Shown in pieces: positions 62,597 to 64,000 of a DNA stretch of 64,000 nt. The notes under the pieces were generated by a model that made no database searches, was not told the DNA's origin, and was given only the letters and a program-made list of their open reading frames with translations. Position numbers and translations under genes: made by a program. Within the stretch, counting starts at the first letter, position 1. Every line of letters starts with the position of its first letter. Source of the DNA: Streptomyces sp. NBC_01408 (GTDB taxonomy: Bacteria; Actinomycetota; Actinomycetes; Streptomycetales; Streptomycetaceae); the NCBI RefSeq assembly GCF_026340255.1, contig NZ_JAPEPJ010000002.1, forward strand, positions 620,001-684,000. Direction: 5' to 3'.

Positions 62597-64000
62597 ATGG
62601 ACGCACCGGTGCCGGTGTTCGGCGAGGGGCCCGAGGACCCGTTCGCCCTGCACCGCGCAGCCTCATCGGTGCTGGACGACCACGGCAGGGTCGTCGGCTG
62701 GAGCGAGCTCGCAAAGGCACTTCTCGGCTACCCGCCCGAGGAGGTCCTCGGCAGGGCGGCGGTCGAATTCCTGGTCGACGCCCGGGACCGCGACGCGGTC
62801 CTGGACGCGGTGGCCACATGCGAGCGCGACCGAGGCTGGTCCGGGGTCCTGCCCGTCCTGCACCGCAGCGGCCAACGGTTGGAGCTGAGCTTCCGCGCCC
62901 GCGCCGTCATCCGTGCCTCCGGCCGCGAGTGGTTCCTCGTCGCCGCGCCCGCCGAGGAGGTGCTCCAGTGGGCGACGGACCGGTCGGTCCTGGACGGCCT
63001 CTTCCGGCGCTCCCCGATCGGCCTGTCCGTCCATGCCCCCGACCTGAGCATCCTGCGGGTCAACCGAGCCTTGGCCCGGTTCACTCAGCTTCCCGCGGCG
63101 GAGGTCCGGGGACGACGCACCGGCGACTTCCTGATCGGTCCGGACGTGGTGACCATCGAGAGGCGACTGCGAAGGGTGCTGGAGACGGGCGAACCCCTGA
63201 TCTTCACCGAGCAGCCCTGTCGCCTGAGGAGCGACCCCGGCCACGAGCGGGTGGTGTCGGTGTCTGCGTTCCGGATGGAGGACCCTTCCGGCGGAGTCCT
63301 CGGTGTCACCCAGTTGGTGGAGGACGTCACCGACCGCTACCGGGCCCGGCGACGGCTCACCCTGCTCAATCGGGCGAGCGCCCGCATCGGAACCACACTG
63401 GACCTCGCCCAGACCACCCGGGAGCTGGCCGACGTCGCGGTCCCGGACCTCGCCGACGCCGTCTCGGTGGATCTGCTGGAGCCGGTTGCCCACGGCGAGG
63501 AGTCCGCCACGGAGGCGATCGGACTGGTCCGCAGGATGGCCGTTCACTCGATCAGCCCAGAGGCGCTGGAGGTGATGTACTCCGCCGGAGAGGTCTTCCA
63601 CTTCGACGCGCGGACCCCGCAGGCCAGGTGCCTCGCGGAGCGGCAGCCCATCCTCGAACCACTGCTTCAGAGCAGCCCCGGCTGGTACTTCCAAGATCGG
63701 GAGCGCACACGGCGCGCTTTCCGCCTGGGCGCCCACTCACTGATCGTCGTGCCGCTGACCGCCCGTGGTTCGCTCCTTGGCCTGCTCAGCCTGTGGCGGG
63801 CCAAGCGGCCCGAACCGTTCGAGGCGGACGACCTCACGCTCGCCGAGGAGTTCGCCGCGCGCGCCGCCGTCTGCATCGACAATGCCCGCCGCTACACCCA
63901 GCAACACCGGGCGGCGCTGACCCTGCAGCACAGCCTGCTACCGCGCGAACTACCCGAACACAGTGCGGTCGAGCTCGCCCACCGCTATCTGCCGGCCGAG
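62597..64000 (+). CDS. PAS-PAS-GAF signalling protein, probably a SpoIIE-type phosphatase (partial)
   Basis: Open at the right edge after 468 codons. ATG 62597 follows AAGGGGGG. The first PAS domain is at about 15-110 (VVGWSELAKALLGYPPEEVL), the second at about 130-250 (ILRVNRALARFTQLPAAEVR). A linker helix (RARRRLTLLNRASARIGTTL) leads to a GAF domain at about 280-440 (GAHSLIVVPLTARGSLLGLL, EFAARAAVCIDNARRY). The next segment, TLQHSLLPRELPEHSAVELA, is the usual entry to a SpoIIE/PP2C phosphatase domain, with RYLPA just at the edge. Such proteins control anti-anti-sigma factors in Streptomyces. Confidence 0.9.
   Translation, partial: MDAPVPVFGEGPEDPFALHRAASSVLDDHGRVVGWSELAKALLGYPPEEVLGRAAVEFLVDARDRDAVLDAVATCERDRGWSGVLPVLHRSGQRLELSFRARAVIRASGREWFLVAAPAEEVLQWATDRSVLDGLFRRSPIGLSVHAPDLSILRVNRALARFTQLPAAEVRGRRTGDFLIGPDVVTIERRLRRVLETGEPLIFTEQPCRLRSDPGHERVVSVSAFRMEDPSGGVLGVTQLVEDVTDRYRARRRLTLLNRASARIGTTLDLAQTTRELADVAVPDLADAVSVDLLEPVAHGEESATEAIGLVRRMAVHSISPEALEVMYSAGEVFHFDARTPQARCLAERQPILEPLLQSSPGWYFQDRERTRRAFRLGAHSLIVVPLTARGSLLGLLSLWRAKRPEPFEADDLTLAEEFAARAAVCIDNARRYTQQHRAALTLQHSLLPRELPEHSAVELAHRYLPAE

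Noticed and set aside
1..64000. CRISPR array or rRNA genes
   Set aside because: No regularly spaced direct repeats and no rRNA-like sequence were seen anywhere in the window.

Overview
The window is high-GC actinobacterial DNA. The dense GC3-biased ORFs, the rare TTA codons confined to a few genes, GTG/TTG starts, the DUF6230/DUF6114-like pair and the many natural-product enzymes all point to Streptomyces or a close relative.

Layout. (1) 1-13.1 kb: the 5' end of a modular type I polyketide synthase (minus strand, running off the left edge) that starts with a KSQ loading module. Divergent from it are two overlapping luciferase-like flavin monooxygenases, a frameshifted TetR regulator with a TTA codon, and a membrane-anchored HdrD/GlpC-type Fe-S oxidoreductase. 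One operator-like motif (TTACT-N4-AGTAA) recurs in front of all these units. (2) 13.9-25.0 kb: a second, non-PKS biosynthetic group. It holds a WS/DGAT-like acyltransferase with a TTA codon, a small coupled ORF, a carboxylic acid reductase, a GNAT/autoinducer-synthase-like acyltransferase, tryptophan 2,3-dioxygenase, a DUF6875-like protein, a cytochrome P450 and a second WS/DGAT-like acyltransferase. Together these suggest a tryptophan/kynurenine-derived acylated or aldehyde-bearing metabolite. (3) 26.2-32.2 kb: a large sulfatase, a SRPBCC protein, a small unknown protein and a three-gene DUF6230/DUF6114-type envelope operon. (4) 32.5-51.8 kb: a tightly coupled four-gene operon that I consider the most novel part of the window. 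It encodes a 1,073-aa FN3-repeat protein, a 1,177-aa beta-rich protein, a ComEC-like metallo-beta-lactamase-fold enzyme and a 3,789-aa protein with a beta-rich (DUF6603-like) core and many degenerate LysM-like modules. None of the four has an evident signal peptide. (5) 51.8-57.2 kb, minus strand: an alpha-glucosidase (GH13) with a complete sugar ABC importer. The MalF-type permease carries an inserted SdrD-B-like domain. (6) 57.3-62.4 kb: a lone sugar-binding protein divergent from a PadR regulator, which is coupled to a MacB-like ATPase and an FtsX-type permease. (7) 62.6 kb to the end: a PAS-PAS-GAF protein cut by the right edge, probably a SpoIIE/PP2C-type phosphatase.

Starts were chosen by ribosome-binding site and overlap. 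Family names come from motif reading only; no database search was possible.
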